In this document: in pieces, positions 23,134 through 32,469 of the stretch
Layout of the letters: each line of letters begins with the position of its first letter
Numbering within the stretch: the stretch's first letter is position 1
NCBI RefSeq assembly: GCF_029227915.1
Contig: NC_079881.1
Span: 5,084,001-5,148,000, forward strand
Origin: Hydractinia symbiolongicarpus
Taxonomy: Eukaryota; Cnidaria; Hydrozoa; Anthoathecata; Hydractiniidae
Reading direction: 5' to 3'
Length of the DNA: 64,000 bases
The notes under the pieces: model-generated
What the model saw: the letters and a program-made list of their open reading frames with translations, nothing else
Database searches by the model: none
Told to the model about the DNA's origin: nothing
Translations under genes and position numbers: made by a program

Positions 23134-23769
23134 ATGGAGGGGACCAGGAAATGCGCGAACTGTAAACACTCTTTATCTTTAGAAAAATTTAGGATCAAGG
23201 GTAATGGTCAATTAACAAAAATGTGCATCAGATGCCTCGATAGAAAGAGGGTGACAATAGAACGCGCAAGGTGCTCCCATCAGCGCGTGAGATCCTCCTG
23301 TAAAGAGTGCAAAGGTAGCCAGAATTGCCGCCATCAAAGGCTGAGATTCCGGCGTAAAAAATGCAAGGGAAGCTAAACTTGCCACCATCAAAGGATAAGA
23401 TCTCACTGTAAGGAGTGTAAGAGAAGTCGGTATTGCGACCATGAAAAATATAGGGCCCAATGTCAAATTTGCGACTTTAACGGATATATGGCCCAGGTGG
23501 TAAGAAATTGTGTCTACCAGGCCCTGAAGGGAAACAAGGAGCTTAGTTCTCAGGAGTAGTTAGGTTGCGACATGGCTACGCTGCCGGCCCATATTGAAAC
23601 TAAGTTTTCTGAGGGGATGACCTGGGATAATTTTGGTAGGGGGTGGCACATCGATCACATAATCCCGCTCAGGTATAAGGAGAATGGGAATCCCCATCGC
23701 TTGCCGAGATTGTTAGGAGATTGCACTACACCAATACTCAACCTATGTGGACAAGTGAAAACATATTAA
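23134..23769 (+). pseudogene. HNH endonuclease with Cys/His repeats, broken
   Basis: The N-terminus carries a C-x2-C…C-x2-C zinc module (KCANCKHS… and MCIRC). About four tandem repeats of C-x-H-x-R-x-R-x2-C-K-x-C (for example SCKECKGSQNCRHQRLR) follow, then an HNH-type nuclease core containing WHIDHIIPL at 23644-23670. Such Cys/His-repeat HNH proteins are known from large DNA viruses and their mobile elements, where HNH enzymes cut DNA. In-frame stops interrupt it near 23374 and 23560, and the C-terminus seems shortened. A second copy of the repeat part lies inverted at 25742-26211. Confidence 0.75.
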
Positions 23770-24484
23770 AGGGCAATCGATATATTACAGAATAGGTGTA
23801 GCTTGATAATGAAATCCCTCAGCAAGAATAAAATGTTGGATGCTTTAAAAGACCCCCACACGGCAATCTTCACTGTCCCGACAAGAATATAAGAAGCAAT
23901 TCAACAACATAGTCATTTTGTGCTCAACTATACGGTGGAATGCCACTTATTTGGAGAGGACATCAGAACCCTTTTTGGAGTGGGTTGTAGAAGAGGTGCT
24001 ACCCAAAGAAATGCGAAAGCTTACTGCGGCAATCGAGAACAGAGATACTGCCGTCGCTAAACTCAAGGATGATCTAGAAGATAGAGACAACCAGCTCATG
24101 GTATTGGGGGATGAGCTCGAGGCACAGGCCCGGGAAAATGCAAGGCTTGGGGAAAGACATGTACCCAATGCTCAGGACCCCGGAATAGACAACGTTATTA
24201 TCATCTACCGTAAGCACAGCGCACAGGATGATGACGAATACCATCATCTTCCCTATTACTGCACGCGTGTTTAGAGGCGCAATATTAGCAGGAAGAGATT
24301 GTGGTTCAGTGACAACTACCCAGGCGCGGAGGAGATTGTCGTCATCGATAACCCCAAAAGTATACAAGCCTTTAATCGGTTTGAGGAGGAGGAGCATGTG
24401 GAACGTTATAGAAACCATTTCAGGCTTATCGATCTTACTCGGGATGACCTGTACGATTTTGGTTTTTCGGCATTAGAGGATTAG
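23770..24484 (+). pseudogene. BRO-family-like protein with coiled coil, broken
   Basis: The segment from 23918 has FLEWVVEEVLPKEM, resembling the end of the BRO-N domain of viral BRO proteins. It is followed by a heptad-like charged stretch (residues about 45-80, RDNQLMVLGDELEAQAREN) and VIIIYRKHS. One in-frame stop at 24272-24274 separates it from a C-terminal piece in the same frame ending at 24484. The upstream BRO-N half is scrambled by stops and frameshifts (23812-23917). BRO proteins bind nucleic acid in the viruses where they have been studied; here the assignment rests on short motifs. Confidence 0.5.
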
Positions 24485-24539
24485 GCAGACGCTAATTTTA
24501 ATACCCTTGTATGTTAAAAGGTATTGAAATATCAAAACA

Positions 24540-25136
24540 GTGGAAGCCTATGTACAAAAAAAACAAGTAAAGGGTTATGATATTCGGGTACCTGTGCTGC
24601 ATTGCTGCATAAGGGTAGGCTCAGTAACTGGTTATTGTACTACTTGCCTAGAAAATTTTAGTTATCGAGACGGGGCATGCTATGAAAGTTTTGAATACCC
24701 CACGGATGATGATCTTTTACGCGAAAAATCATGGAGAACATTTGCAAGAAGCGGGATCGATGATGATCTCGAAGATTATATTGAACGCCTAGGGCTCCAT
24801 AACGTCTCGGTTAAGGAGAATAAGTATGGGGCACTCCGTTACGAGGTTATCAAGGATAGGGCGTTGAAGTTGTCGGATTTGGCTAATATAGAAACAATAA
24901 GCAAAATACTCAATTTTCCTATACCGGATAGACAACTGGTTGATATTAATTGGGATATTGAGCCTGATGTCATTAAAGGTATCGTTTATGGATACCCATT
25001 CTATACCCTACTTCCTTGGCTGTATATAAGAGATCCGAGTAAGGAGTTGGAGGATGAACCCTTGGACGTACTTCTGAAAATTCTCTTTACCAATCCTTCA
25101 CACCCTCCGGGGGCATCTGAACATCCTTCGGAATAA
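24540..25136 (+). CDS. Polinton ORF of about 198 aa, unrecognised
   Basis: This frame is intact and long by the standard of this element, but it begins at GTG, with no ATG near the start, so the true 5' end is uncertain. A Cys cluster near the N-terminus (LHCCIRVG…YCTTCLENF) may bind zinc. The rest is acidic and globular-looking without membrane segments. It converges on the integrase gene: its last 50 bases overlap the 3' end of the minus-strand frame. No family is recognised. Confidence 0.5.
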   Translation: MEAYVQKKQVKGYDIRVPVLHCCIRVGSVTGYCTTCLENFSYRDGACYESFEYPTDDDLLREKSWRTFARSGIDDDLEDYIERLGLHNVSVKENKYGALRYEVIKDRALKLSDLANIETISKILNFPIPDRQLVDINWDIEPDVIKGIVYGYPFYTLLPWLYIRDPSKELEDEPLDVLLKILFTNPSHPPGASEHPSE

Positions 25137-25749
25137 ACATTAGTTCTTCCGAAACAAAGCTCCTTTCAGGAGCGTCCTTTATGTAGTATAAAATATGACT
25201 ACCCATCACAATACGATCCAACCTGTACGTATGTTTGCTGTAAAAGGCGTCGGTGGCGCGTCTTTTAGAGTCACTATGCTCCTCTCCGGGTTGAAAGAGG
25301 TACAAGTACAGCCCATCCTCCGGCAGGGGGTTCTCTTTGGGATTTTGCTGACCTTTCGCAATTAGGACACCTTCGAGCTTGATTGCCTTGTTAGGCTTCC
25401 TGTTTATCATGGTAGTCTTGGTATTGTTAAGACTTTTGACGATGGTATACAGGTGCTTGACCCAAATGGTACTAGTCTTGTTAGAGACCAACTCCTACGC
25501 ATCTTGTGGCTTGAATAGCCTTTCCGCAAGGTCTTTATTGTAGCTTTCCACAAAGGCAGTGAACGTATGGTGGTATTTAGTAGTTGCCCGTCTAATTTCA
25601 ACACCCTTATCCTCCAGTAGTTTCGTTATGTAGGATTTGAACTCACTACCATTATCGCATAGAAAAGTCTTGGGGTATCGTAAAGGTCCTGCTTTGTATA
25701 TGTCCTTCAACATCTCGGCGACCACCACGATCACTGCTATTGTGGCCAT
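25087..25749 (-). pseudogene. Polinton integrase (rve superfamily), N-terminally truncated
   Basis: On the minus strand, from 25749, the frame contains FLCDNGSEF (second catalytic Asp region), then KYHHTFTAFVESYNKDLAERLF with a Glu at the third catalytic position. After a single in-frame TAG at about 25496 it continues to a C-terminal region with LPEDGLYLYLFQPGEEHSD and KRRATDAFYSKHTYRLD, like the SH3/chromo-type tail of these integrases. The upstream part, with the zinc-binding HHCC module and first catalytic Asp, is missing. The frame instead abuts the Cys/His-repeat gene at about 25745. In the family the enzyme inserts the element into the host genome; this copy cannot be functional. Confidence 0.82.
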
Positions 25750-26211
25750 GTCCCTTTATTCTTCTTGCAGTCTTTGCATCGATACCTTCTCCTTTCATGC
25801 TGGCATATCTGACTTCCCTTGCAGTCTTTACACCTGGATCTCTCCCTTTGATGGAGGCAAATGCTTCCACCGCACACTCTTTACACTTGGATCTTATCCT
25901 TTCATGTTTACATATTTGACTTCCCTTACAGTTTTTACAAAAGGCCCTCTGCCTTGAATGGGGGCAGATTTGACTTCCCTTGCACTCCTTACACTGATCC
26001 CTCCGCCTTGAATGGGGGCAAATTTGACTTTTTCCGCATTCCTTACACTAGGTTCTCTGCCGTTGATGGGGGCACCTATTCCGTTCACGTGACGCGTTAT
26101 TTTTATCCAGGTATTTGATGCATGTCTTTGTAGTTTGATCATTTTTTAACATCCTAAAATTGTCGAAATATAAAAATTGCTTGCATTTTGAACTCTTACA
26201 TTTTCATCCAT
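25742..26211 (-). pseudogene. Cys/His-repeat protein, paralogue of the HNH gene N-terminus
   Basis: Read on the minus strand from an ATG at 26211. After frameshifts it gives a zinc module in which one Cys of the second pair is Tyr (TCIKY), then six tandem C-x-H…R-x-R-x2-C-K-x-C repeats (for example SQICPHSRRRDQCKECKG), ending KGTWPQ and a stop just inside the integrase frame. One repeat is interrupted by a TAG near 26048. There is no HNH core: the repeat block runs directly into integrase sequence, suggesting a deletion junction or recombination. The spacing and residues match the plus-strand copy at 23134-23500. Confidence 0.65.
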
Positions 26212-26215
26212 ATTG

Positions 26216-26249
26216 ATTTTTATTTGCCTCTTGAAGACAAATACAAATT
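26216..26249 (-). promoter_or_regulatory. leader hairpin upstream of the repeat paralogue
   Basis: On the minus strand, AATTTGTATTTGTC and GGCAAATAAAAAT flank a 7-nt loop and are followed by CAATATGG. The plus-strand copy has the same layout with CAACATGG at 23130-23137, so leader and gene were duplicated together or the hairpin is selected. Confidence 0.55.
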
Positions 26250-26257
26250 GTGGTCAA

Positions 26258-27468
26258 TTAATACTCCACAGAATGGAACCTACCGTCCAGAATGTTCAGC
26301 TGGGCATCCTGTAAGAGGTAGACGTAACCCATAAAATCTCCGGTTCCGCCGTCTGTTTTTTTGGTAATGTGTAGGGTGATACCATCAATTAGACGTTGTA
26401 GGGGTCTTCCACTACCATGTAGGATATGATCGAGAGACGCCGAAAGTGTACAAAAATTGAAAAATTGCCCGATGGTTACGCTAGAGTCATTGCTACTAAA
26501 GAGGTTCACAATCTGTTCAAGGTGATCCTTGGGCAACATAGCGTGAGAGTACAACTCATTAGGCTCTCCCTCGACAGTGACGCTAACCTTCTGAATCCCA
26601 GGGTTATAAAACGTTTCGCGTAAGCCTTCACTTTTCCGGGGTCTATGAAGAGTAGCAACACACGCTTAAACGATTCGGAGGGGGTGTCAATTTGTGGGTT
26701 ATAACTTGTGTCGGCTTTTTTCACAGTAAGCACCTTGCTACGGAGTATCCATTTGTATGGCAGAGCCAATTATGCATACCCCAAGATCATGGCGCTCGCG
26801 AGACCTTCATGACTGAGCTTGTCAAATTCTAGCCTAATGTTGGTGATCCCGTACGCGGCATCGGCTGCCTTCGCCGTTGCCCTGGAGCCCATACCTCCAT
26901 CCTTGATGACGTTAGCATGTCCGACAAAATGTATTACGAATTGTAGCCTGTCGTACAGGCCCGCTGCATAAAAGGGTAGGTCCCTCGTCAGTTCAAACAT
27001 TTTGCCTAGTGGTATGCTGAAAGTGTTTCCATATGCCTCCGCGATTGCCTTCTCCTCATCTGTTCCCACATGACCAGTTGCCTTGACTTGCAAGGCCTTG
27101 ATGGTTCCGTCGTTAGGATTGATGCACTCCAAAACAAGGTTGTTGCCCCTATCAAATTTTGGCAGCCACAAGTCTCTATATACGACTAGGATATTGTAGT
27201 CCGATATGTTTTTTATCTTGTAGCCGTTCAAAGCGATACGTAGGTTCTTTACCAGGCTTTTACCAATGTTACTAACAATGGTACGTGTCGTGTTGGTCCC
27301 CGTCAGCCTCAGGTCAAACAGAAGCTTGAGACTACCCGGAAAGATGATATCATTATCGGACATATTAGGCATATCCACACGCAGGTCCTCGTTCTGGTTG
27401 ATGGTTGAATGTATGTGACTTATCTGAATCCTTTGTTTTCGGCCCTTGATACCAAAGAGTTGCTTCAT
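26258..27468 (-). pseudogene. Polinton major capsid protein (double jelly roll type), broken
   Basis: An ATG at 27468 starts a frame of 232 residues. The first stop is at about 26770. The frame continues past it to about 26600, where a frameshift leads to the third segment (26560-26258). Diagnostic stretches are the N-terminal FPGSLKLLFDLRLTGTN, YRDLWLPK, AIAEAYGNTF and, after the shift, NPGIQKVSVTVEGEPNELYS, then HGSGRPLQ and a C-terminal QLNILDGRF. Together these match the hexon-like major capsid protein of cnidarian Polintons and adintoviruses as I know the family. The total length of about 400 codons fits. It would form the icosahedral shell. It starts divergently from the ORF at 27544. 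Confidence 0.8.
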
Positions 27469-27543
27469 CTCTGCATAGGGGTGTAGCGTCGTTTCAAATG
27501 CACTTATGTTTGTTATATATAGGGAAATATTTTAAGTAAAAGA
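27469..27543. promoter_or_regulatory. divergent promoter region, capsid gene / coiled-coil gene
   Basis: Only 75 bp separate the start codons of the two divergent genes. It contains TTATATATAGG at about 27511, a TATA-like string serving the plus strand and, by symmetry, possibly both. Confidence 0.4.
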
Positions 27544-28831
27544 ATGCCAACCAATCCAATTTTTGTACCTGACATTGATATTGATGATGAGGAGGAGGAT
27601 GGGGGCCATCCAGATAAGCCCGATGATACTACATCGAAACTCCCCGGAACGCCAAAACTCCCTGAAACGTCGGGGCCTTCAACAGAACTACAGCATGGGG
27701 ATCTTTCTGGGCAGAGGCAAAAGTTACTAAAATCAAAGATCGATGGTTTTTACGATCGTCTTACGGAAAAATTGGGGTTACAGCCTAATATTATGATATG
27801 TTCAGGGTATACAAGGGGAATCAACTCATCGTAAAGGAGAAAGTGAAGTGTAAGAAAACCTTCAAGGAAATAGTGGTTACGAGCCAAGATGGTAGCCTAA
27901 AACCGTGGGTCAGATACAAACGCTCCTGGGTAGTAATCGCCTGCAAGCCGTTGGGTTTGTTAGCTATGTTACACCCAATAAAGGCGGTAAATTTAGGGCC
28001 CAAAACCTCCTGAAAAGGTACAATAAAATAGAGGAGGAGGCCGAACATATTGAGATGGAATTGTTGGAGGAGATGGATGAATTTGTAGATGCCACGCAAA
28101 GCCTTATACAGGACACTTCGTTTGTCGGGCCTGATGAAAGTGGCATCACCCCACGTGAAAGAATGGGACTTGAAATCGAGCTTCAGACGCTAAGGGGTTA
28201 CTTGAAAAGCCTGAAAAGTAAGATTATCCTATACGACAGCGAGATTAACAAGGCACAGGGCAGGGTGAAAGAACTCGAGAAGTAGAAGGTTGGGGCCGAC
28301 GAAGAACAACAGGCTAACCTTGAGAAGGAGATAGAAAAGGCGAAGAAAGAGATTAAGGATCTTAATGATAAAAAGAAGGCTATAGGGGAATCACATGGTA
28401 TACTATCTACTGACATATACCCCTAACTGAGACATATCAAAGATACGCTGTTGAAAATTGCTGGAGATAACACAACTCTGCTTGAGAAGCTTCGTATACT
28501 CTTCAGGGAACAGGGGATAACCATAACAAGCATCGTCTCTGCTATTGGTCTATTGATAAGCACCATTGTACTCTCTGTTATAGGAGGGGGAGGTGCCGCC
28601 GCAGGTGCTGCAGGTGGTAGTGAAAAAAGCTTTGTGCAAGAACAACTTGAGAGGCTCGGGAACTTCCTTAAATATATAGCAGGCAAGGCAGGTGCTTCCC
28701 TACCCGGAATTATCGGTACGGTAGTCTCATTCTTTCTGGGGGTACCGTCAACTATCGTTACATACGCGGCAAAACATCTGTATATGGCCATCGCGGGAGC
28801 TGCCGGGCTTGTCGTACTATACGTGAAATAA
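27544..28831 (+). pseudogene. Polinton coiled-coil membrane protein, broken
   Basis: An ATG at 27544 opens a Pro/Asp-rich N-terminus (IDIDDEEEDGGHPDKPDD). A shift near 27795 is followed by a segment with YKRSWVVIACKPLG, and another shift near 27920 by a long charged helix region (EEEAEHIEMELLEEMDEF and KEIEKAKKEIKDLNDKKK-like). After stops at 28283 and 28423 comes LREQ-type helix, a hydrophobic stretch about 28525-28590 with a Gly/Ala-rich patch, and two more hydrophobic segments before the end at 28831. Coiled coil plus several membrane segments suggest a virion membrane or fibre component. Proteins like this recur in cnidarian Polintons, but their role is unknown to me. Confidence 0.5.
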
Positions 28832-28837
28832 TAGGCC

Positions 28838-29071
28838 TTATTTTTTTAGCCATATATAGGCCAGTATGATGCGTACTCCTATGGTGATTAATGAGGTCTT
28901 GGTATGTATAGGAGATGTAATAGGTGTTATATGCTTGGGTATCATGGTATACTTTGGAGGTATAGTATACATGGGTGGTGTGGTATGCTTTGGGGGTGTA
29001 GGTGGTATGGTATGGGGTGTTGCATGCCTTGCAATAGGTTTGTTATTCAAGTCAAGCCGGATGCCATTCAT
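28838..29071 (-). CDS. small Pro/Thr-rich protein with C-terminal membrane segment
   Basis: This is a 77-codon minus-strand frame. Its middle is Pro/Thr/His-rich (TIPPTPPKHTTPP and similar blocks). The last 20 residues are hydrophobic (ITIGVRIILAYIWLKK), ending two Lys before the stop. Its ATG overlaps the stop of the upstream minus-strand frame as ATGA at 29068-29071, and its end converges within 7 bp of the plus-strand gene stop at 28831. It could be the C-terminal extension of the upstream gene after a frameshift, or a separate overlapping gene. Confidence 0.4.
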   Translation of the reverse strand: MNGIRLDLNNKPIARHATPHTIPPTPPKHTTPPMYTIPPKYTMIPKHITPITSPIHTKTSLITIGVRIILAYIWLKK

Positions 29072-29953
29072 TGCATTTGCGGTGCAATCAAAATATTATT
29101 GTTATACCCGACAACTTTGCCTATGCGCAAGTTCATGTCGGATGGCAGCATATACACACCATGCATGACGGCGAAGTTCACTGGGGTCGGGGCATATTGC
29201 AAAACTTTCTGAAATTCGGTGATGTCATGACTTACATTTTCTTGACGTTCCATAGCCTCAAATTTCTCTACCAGAATCTGCCTTGCTATGTAGTTTTCCG
29301 CACCAGTTCCTAGAAGGGATTCTTTGGCACCTGCCTGGGACCCCAGCAATAGAACCACATAAACCCGCATACTCTCGCTTAGCTTGGTCAGACCCTCGAC
29401 GTTAGGCCTTGGGTTGTTGGCATAATAAACTTAGCTCCGTCGCCATCAACCTGGGGCCAGTATCTACAATTTGTCAATGAGGACATAACGGCCTTGAATT
29501 TGTACAAGGCGTTAGGGTCTGCACCGTATTCGCGACAGACCTGGGCGTATCCGGAGCTCGAGTAAGGGTTTTATACTGTGAGAACCCACCGTCATACGGC
29601 ATGGGTGCCTTCATTCTTGCAAGAATACGACGCATGTGGTAGTACACGTGGAATTTGAAGATGGAGTTGATGAGTGGTACAGAGCCCGTAATGTGCTTGG
29701 TACAGATGCCTAGGGCCGTCGTTGCGCAATGGGTAGCGAAGTTAACCTGAATATTCCAGTAGTCCAACGCTTGACCTTCGCAATTCACGCTAACAGGGTC
29801 ATTGAGGTAGGTTGTTGGAACCTTGATGGCGTACTTCGTGAATTTGGGAAAGGCCACAGAAATATGGGAGTCTGTACTCACATACAGGTCCTGATGCTCC
29901 AAATTCGTAACACCAAGTGGCCATTTACCCTTGTAACTTTTATACTTTGCCAC
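29068..29953 (-). pseudogene. probable Polinton minor capsid gene, broken
   Basis: The minus-strand ATG at 29953 opens a frame with KWPLGVTNLEHQDLYVSTDS, CEGQALDYWNIQVNFATHC and ITGSVPLINSIFKFHVYYHM. It drifts out of frame near 29560. Coding sequence resumes by 29370 and runs to 29068 with GTGAENYIARQILVEKFEAM and MLPSDMNLRIGKVVGY. The position beside the capsid module and the globular, beta-rich look suggest the penton/minor capsid protein, but this is inferred from context and partial recall of related elements. At least two frame breaks exist. Confidence 0.45.
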
Positions 29954-30109
29954 GGGATGGTATTAATAGATATTCATTTCTCAAAACAAAAGGATATGAA
30001 GCAACTGTATATTAGAGACATCGATAAACCTACCATATTCGAAGACTACTTTACTATTATTAATCATATTTATACAGGTTTACATCTTTAGTTTGATATA
30101 ATATATCTG

Positions 30110-31108
30110 CACTGTTATCGACGAGTGACCTGCTAAAACAAAAATAAACAAAGTAAACAAAGAGCCAAAAATTGTTTTTCTTTTAAATAATATATATAGA
30201 ATTATGAGAATGTTAGAAAAAAAAGAAAGAAAAGAAAATAAGAATCAAATAGCAGACTATGAACAGAAAATTAGCAAAAATGGGAATTAGAAAAAAATTG
30301 AGTTTAGGATTCAAACTAAGGTCAAAAACTTTTTAAAATTTATCATACTCTTTTCTTCCCTGATATTAGAGGGGAGACTATTAAAAACTAAAGCTCCTTG
30401 ATAATACGTAAGCTTCCGACCAGCTTCTGTCTTGATGCTAGGTAAGACTAATTTAGATCTATTTCCTATGGTGCTAATCGAATGGCTAACCAATTTGTAA
30501 TTGCTATCAACAGTAATATTGTTAACGGCTTTGAACACATCAATTGCTACTTTCCGTTTTCTTTGAGTAACGAATGTTGACCAATTCTTGCGGGTTTTGA
30601 TGATGTTATTAGCTCTTCTCAGCAAGGACTCAAATTTTCCAATCCATGTTTATTCATTCCACCAAACATGTCGTAGCAGTAGAAGAACAGTGGACGCTTA
30701 TATGTTTTTTTAAGGTGATGGTTCATGTTAAGGTGAGTATCCAGTTGAATCCCAAGGTATTTGTAATAATCTGGTTGGTTTATATCATTTTGATCGATCA
30801 CAATACTGACAGAGGCTTGTGGTTTTTGGGACGCAAAGACGGCAAATTCTGTTTTGTCCTTTTTTGGATTAAGAATTAGGCAATTTTCTTTCATCCAATC
30901 GTGAATGATATTTGCATCCAAGTTTATACAATGTTCAATTTCATCTAACGACTTGCTTGATGAATATATGACTGTGTCATCAGCATACAATACTCGACAG
31001 TGTTTCAATTGGCACGGTAAGTCATTGATAAAAAGAATAAATAGCAATGGACCCAGAATGGAACCTTGGGGTACACCATGTGTCATATTTTCAGGATCTG
31101 ATCAATGA
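30110..31108 (-). mobile_element. 5'-truncated non-LTR retrotransposon (LINE), nested in the Polinton
   Basis: The minus-strand frames carry reverse transcriptase block 4/5: GVPQGSILGPLLF (about 31077-31039) and the catalytic box YADD (30987-30976). A thumb region and a C-terminal domain with RRANNIIKTRKNWSTF and KLTYYQGALVFNSLP (30625-30311) follow, separated by a frameshift near 30620. Sequence before the RT block is absent, the usual 5' truncation from incomplete reverse transcription. About 190 bp of AT-rich 3' UTR follows the stop at 30311. No target duplication was identified. The YADD box and C-terminal layout fit the Jockey/CR1/Rex group broadly. It is inactive. Confidence 0.85.
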
Positions 31109-31317
31109 AAACAGTTTGACTTCGATTAAAATTACTACCAGGCACTACCTACCTAATATTATTACCTGAGACAGGACACTCGAATAGCCCTAAGATCCAT
31201 CAGCATTAGACCCGGTTGGCTGAACTTGTATAGCAATACAGAGTTTACAATACGTAAAGGAGCGAGATCATCAGCGGTTTGTTCAGGATAGAAGATATTG
31301 CGACTATTGTGAATAGC

Positions 31318-31512
31318 CAGGCAAATCAGGTTTTTCGTATTGAAAAGTGGCTACTACAGGCTCCGTGTCGGCGATGGGTACTCAGTGGTGATGAATCGAC
31401 AATTACAAGAGCTCCTAGGCCTACCGGACCGTTTGGAGTTCCTTTTAACAGACGTCTTCCACCATGAAAAAAATGCGACGTTCACCGGCCTTACAATGTG
31501 CATTCACATAGA
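31318..31512 (+). pseudogene. Polinton ORF fragment with penton-like segment
   Basis: A plus-strand frame with IRFFVLKSGYYRLRVGDGYS, NRQLQELLGLPDRLEF and TGLTMCIHIE ends in tandem stops at 31507-31512. The pattern of a short beta strand followed by L-x-x-L-L-G recalls a minor capsid protein of virus-like elements, but only about 65 residues remain. The LINE insertion at about 31.1 kb removed or displaced what lay upstream. Confidence 0.3.
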
Positions 31513-31519
31513 ATAATAA

Positions 31520-32151
31520 ATGAGCGATATCAGCAAACTTTACCCGAGTTTGCTTAGTACGCCTGCACAAGGCGCCCATATGCAAGAGGAGAGCCAAGTA
31601 TATAGGCTCAAAAAATCAATGATATTGAAAAATATCTGCGAAAAGAAATAAAGGAGCGGGACAAGCTTCCAAAGAATTTTGAAATGCAAGGGATCTGGGT
31701 GCAAATCTGTGACCATGGCTTGCTTAGTGTGAGCGTGATTACGTCGGGGCTTGGTATCGGCGCTACAGCCTCGGGCTTAGGGGTACCATTGGCTATTGCC
31801 TTGGGGGCTCACTATTGCAGCTGGGATAGAAATGCCTCAAAAAGGCTCGGGGTTAAGAGTAAGAAGCATGAAGGCATAAGGTTGCTTGCGGAGGCTAAAT
31901 TAAATTATTTTATCGATCTTATTTCAAAAGCGATGGAAAACGGTGTGATTAGTGACTAAGAGTATAGCCTGATTAGTAGGGAGAGGGAGAAGTATATGTT
32001 GCTAAAGGAACAGATGAGGCAACGTTTTAACCGTGTCGTGAACAGCATCAACGAACAGGAGCGTGCCCAGCTGGTCGCTAGGCGTAGGGAGGAAGGTAAA
32101 AATGACATTTTAAAAAAACTTCAGTCTGTACAATATGCAAGCACTACCTAG
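31520..32151 (+). pseudogene. Polinton ORF with Gly/Ala-rich hydrophobic core, broken
   Basis: An ATG at 31520 starts MSDISKLYPSLL. After a one-base shift near 31610 a charged helix leads into a hydrophobic Gly/Ala-rich segment (SVITSGLGIGATASGLGVPL, about 31735-31795), then SKKHEGIRLLAEAKLNYF. After an in-frame TAA at about 31957, a Lys/Arg/Glu-rich helix runs to the stop at 32149-32151. Charged helix, membrane-like core, charged helix is the repeating plan. ORFs of this design are common in cnidarian Polintons; the function is unknown to me, and a membrane-active virion protein is one guess. Confidence 0.5.
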
Positions 32152-32185
32152 AATCACCACCCGGGTAAAAGCCTTAATTTGTATT

Positions 32186-32218
32186 ATATTTTATAGGTCC
32201 ACAAAGCCTATAAAATAT
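32186..32218. terminator. hairpin between convergent Polinton genes
   Basis: The perfect 12-bp arms ATATTTTATAGG and CCTATAAAATAT enclose a 9-nt loop. It lies between the plus-strand stop at 32151 and the minus-strand stop at 32239. The position suggests a shared 3' end signal, but this is inference. Confidence 0.4.
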
Positions 32219-32238
32219 ATGTTTTTTTCAATCCTCAC

Positions 32239-32463
32239 TTAACAGCATTCTTTTTTGAAGTCCTTGTATCGGCATTCTGTAATATGTACCTGGGGGTAGT
32301 GGTTTTTGCCCTCTGTGTAGACCGATGAAATACTCAGAATTGCACTGACTTGGCAGGGCTCATCGTAGGGTACCGGCATACCGTAGAATTTATTTGTAAT
32401 TGTATGGTACTTTCTAGGTGTAAACTTTTCAAAATTTTTGCAATATGACTGCCTCTGCTTTTA
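32239..32463 (-). pseudogene. C-terminal fragment of a Polinton ORF
   Basis: The minus-strand frame, open from about 32463 to the stop at 32239-32241, contains FYGMPVPYDEPCQVSAILSI and GKNHYPQVHITECRYKDF. It has codon and residue composition typical of a real protein. Its upstream end is lost near the point where the second LINE begins. Proteins with this ending are familiar from cnidarian Polintons and may be DNA-binding, but I cannot confirm that. Confidence 0.45.
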
Positions 32464-32469
32464 TTTTAT

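Noticed and set aside
18170-28831. Stop-codon reassignment (TAA/TAG read as sense)
   Set aside because: Stops fall at varied residue contexts and are accompanied by many frameshifts, and the host genes use TAA/TAG as normal terminators. Decay explains it.
28866-29212. Gly/Val-rich plus-strand membrane proteins
   Set aside because: They are antisense to the Pro/Thr-rich minus-strand frame, whose length and layout fit the gene order better.
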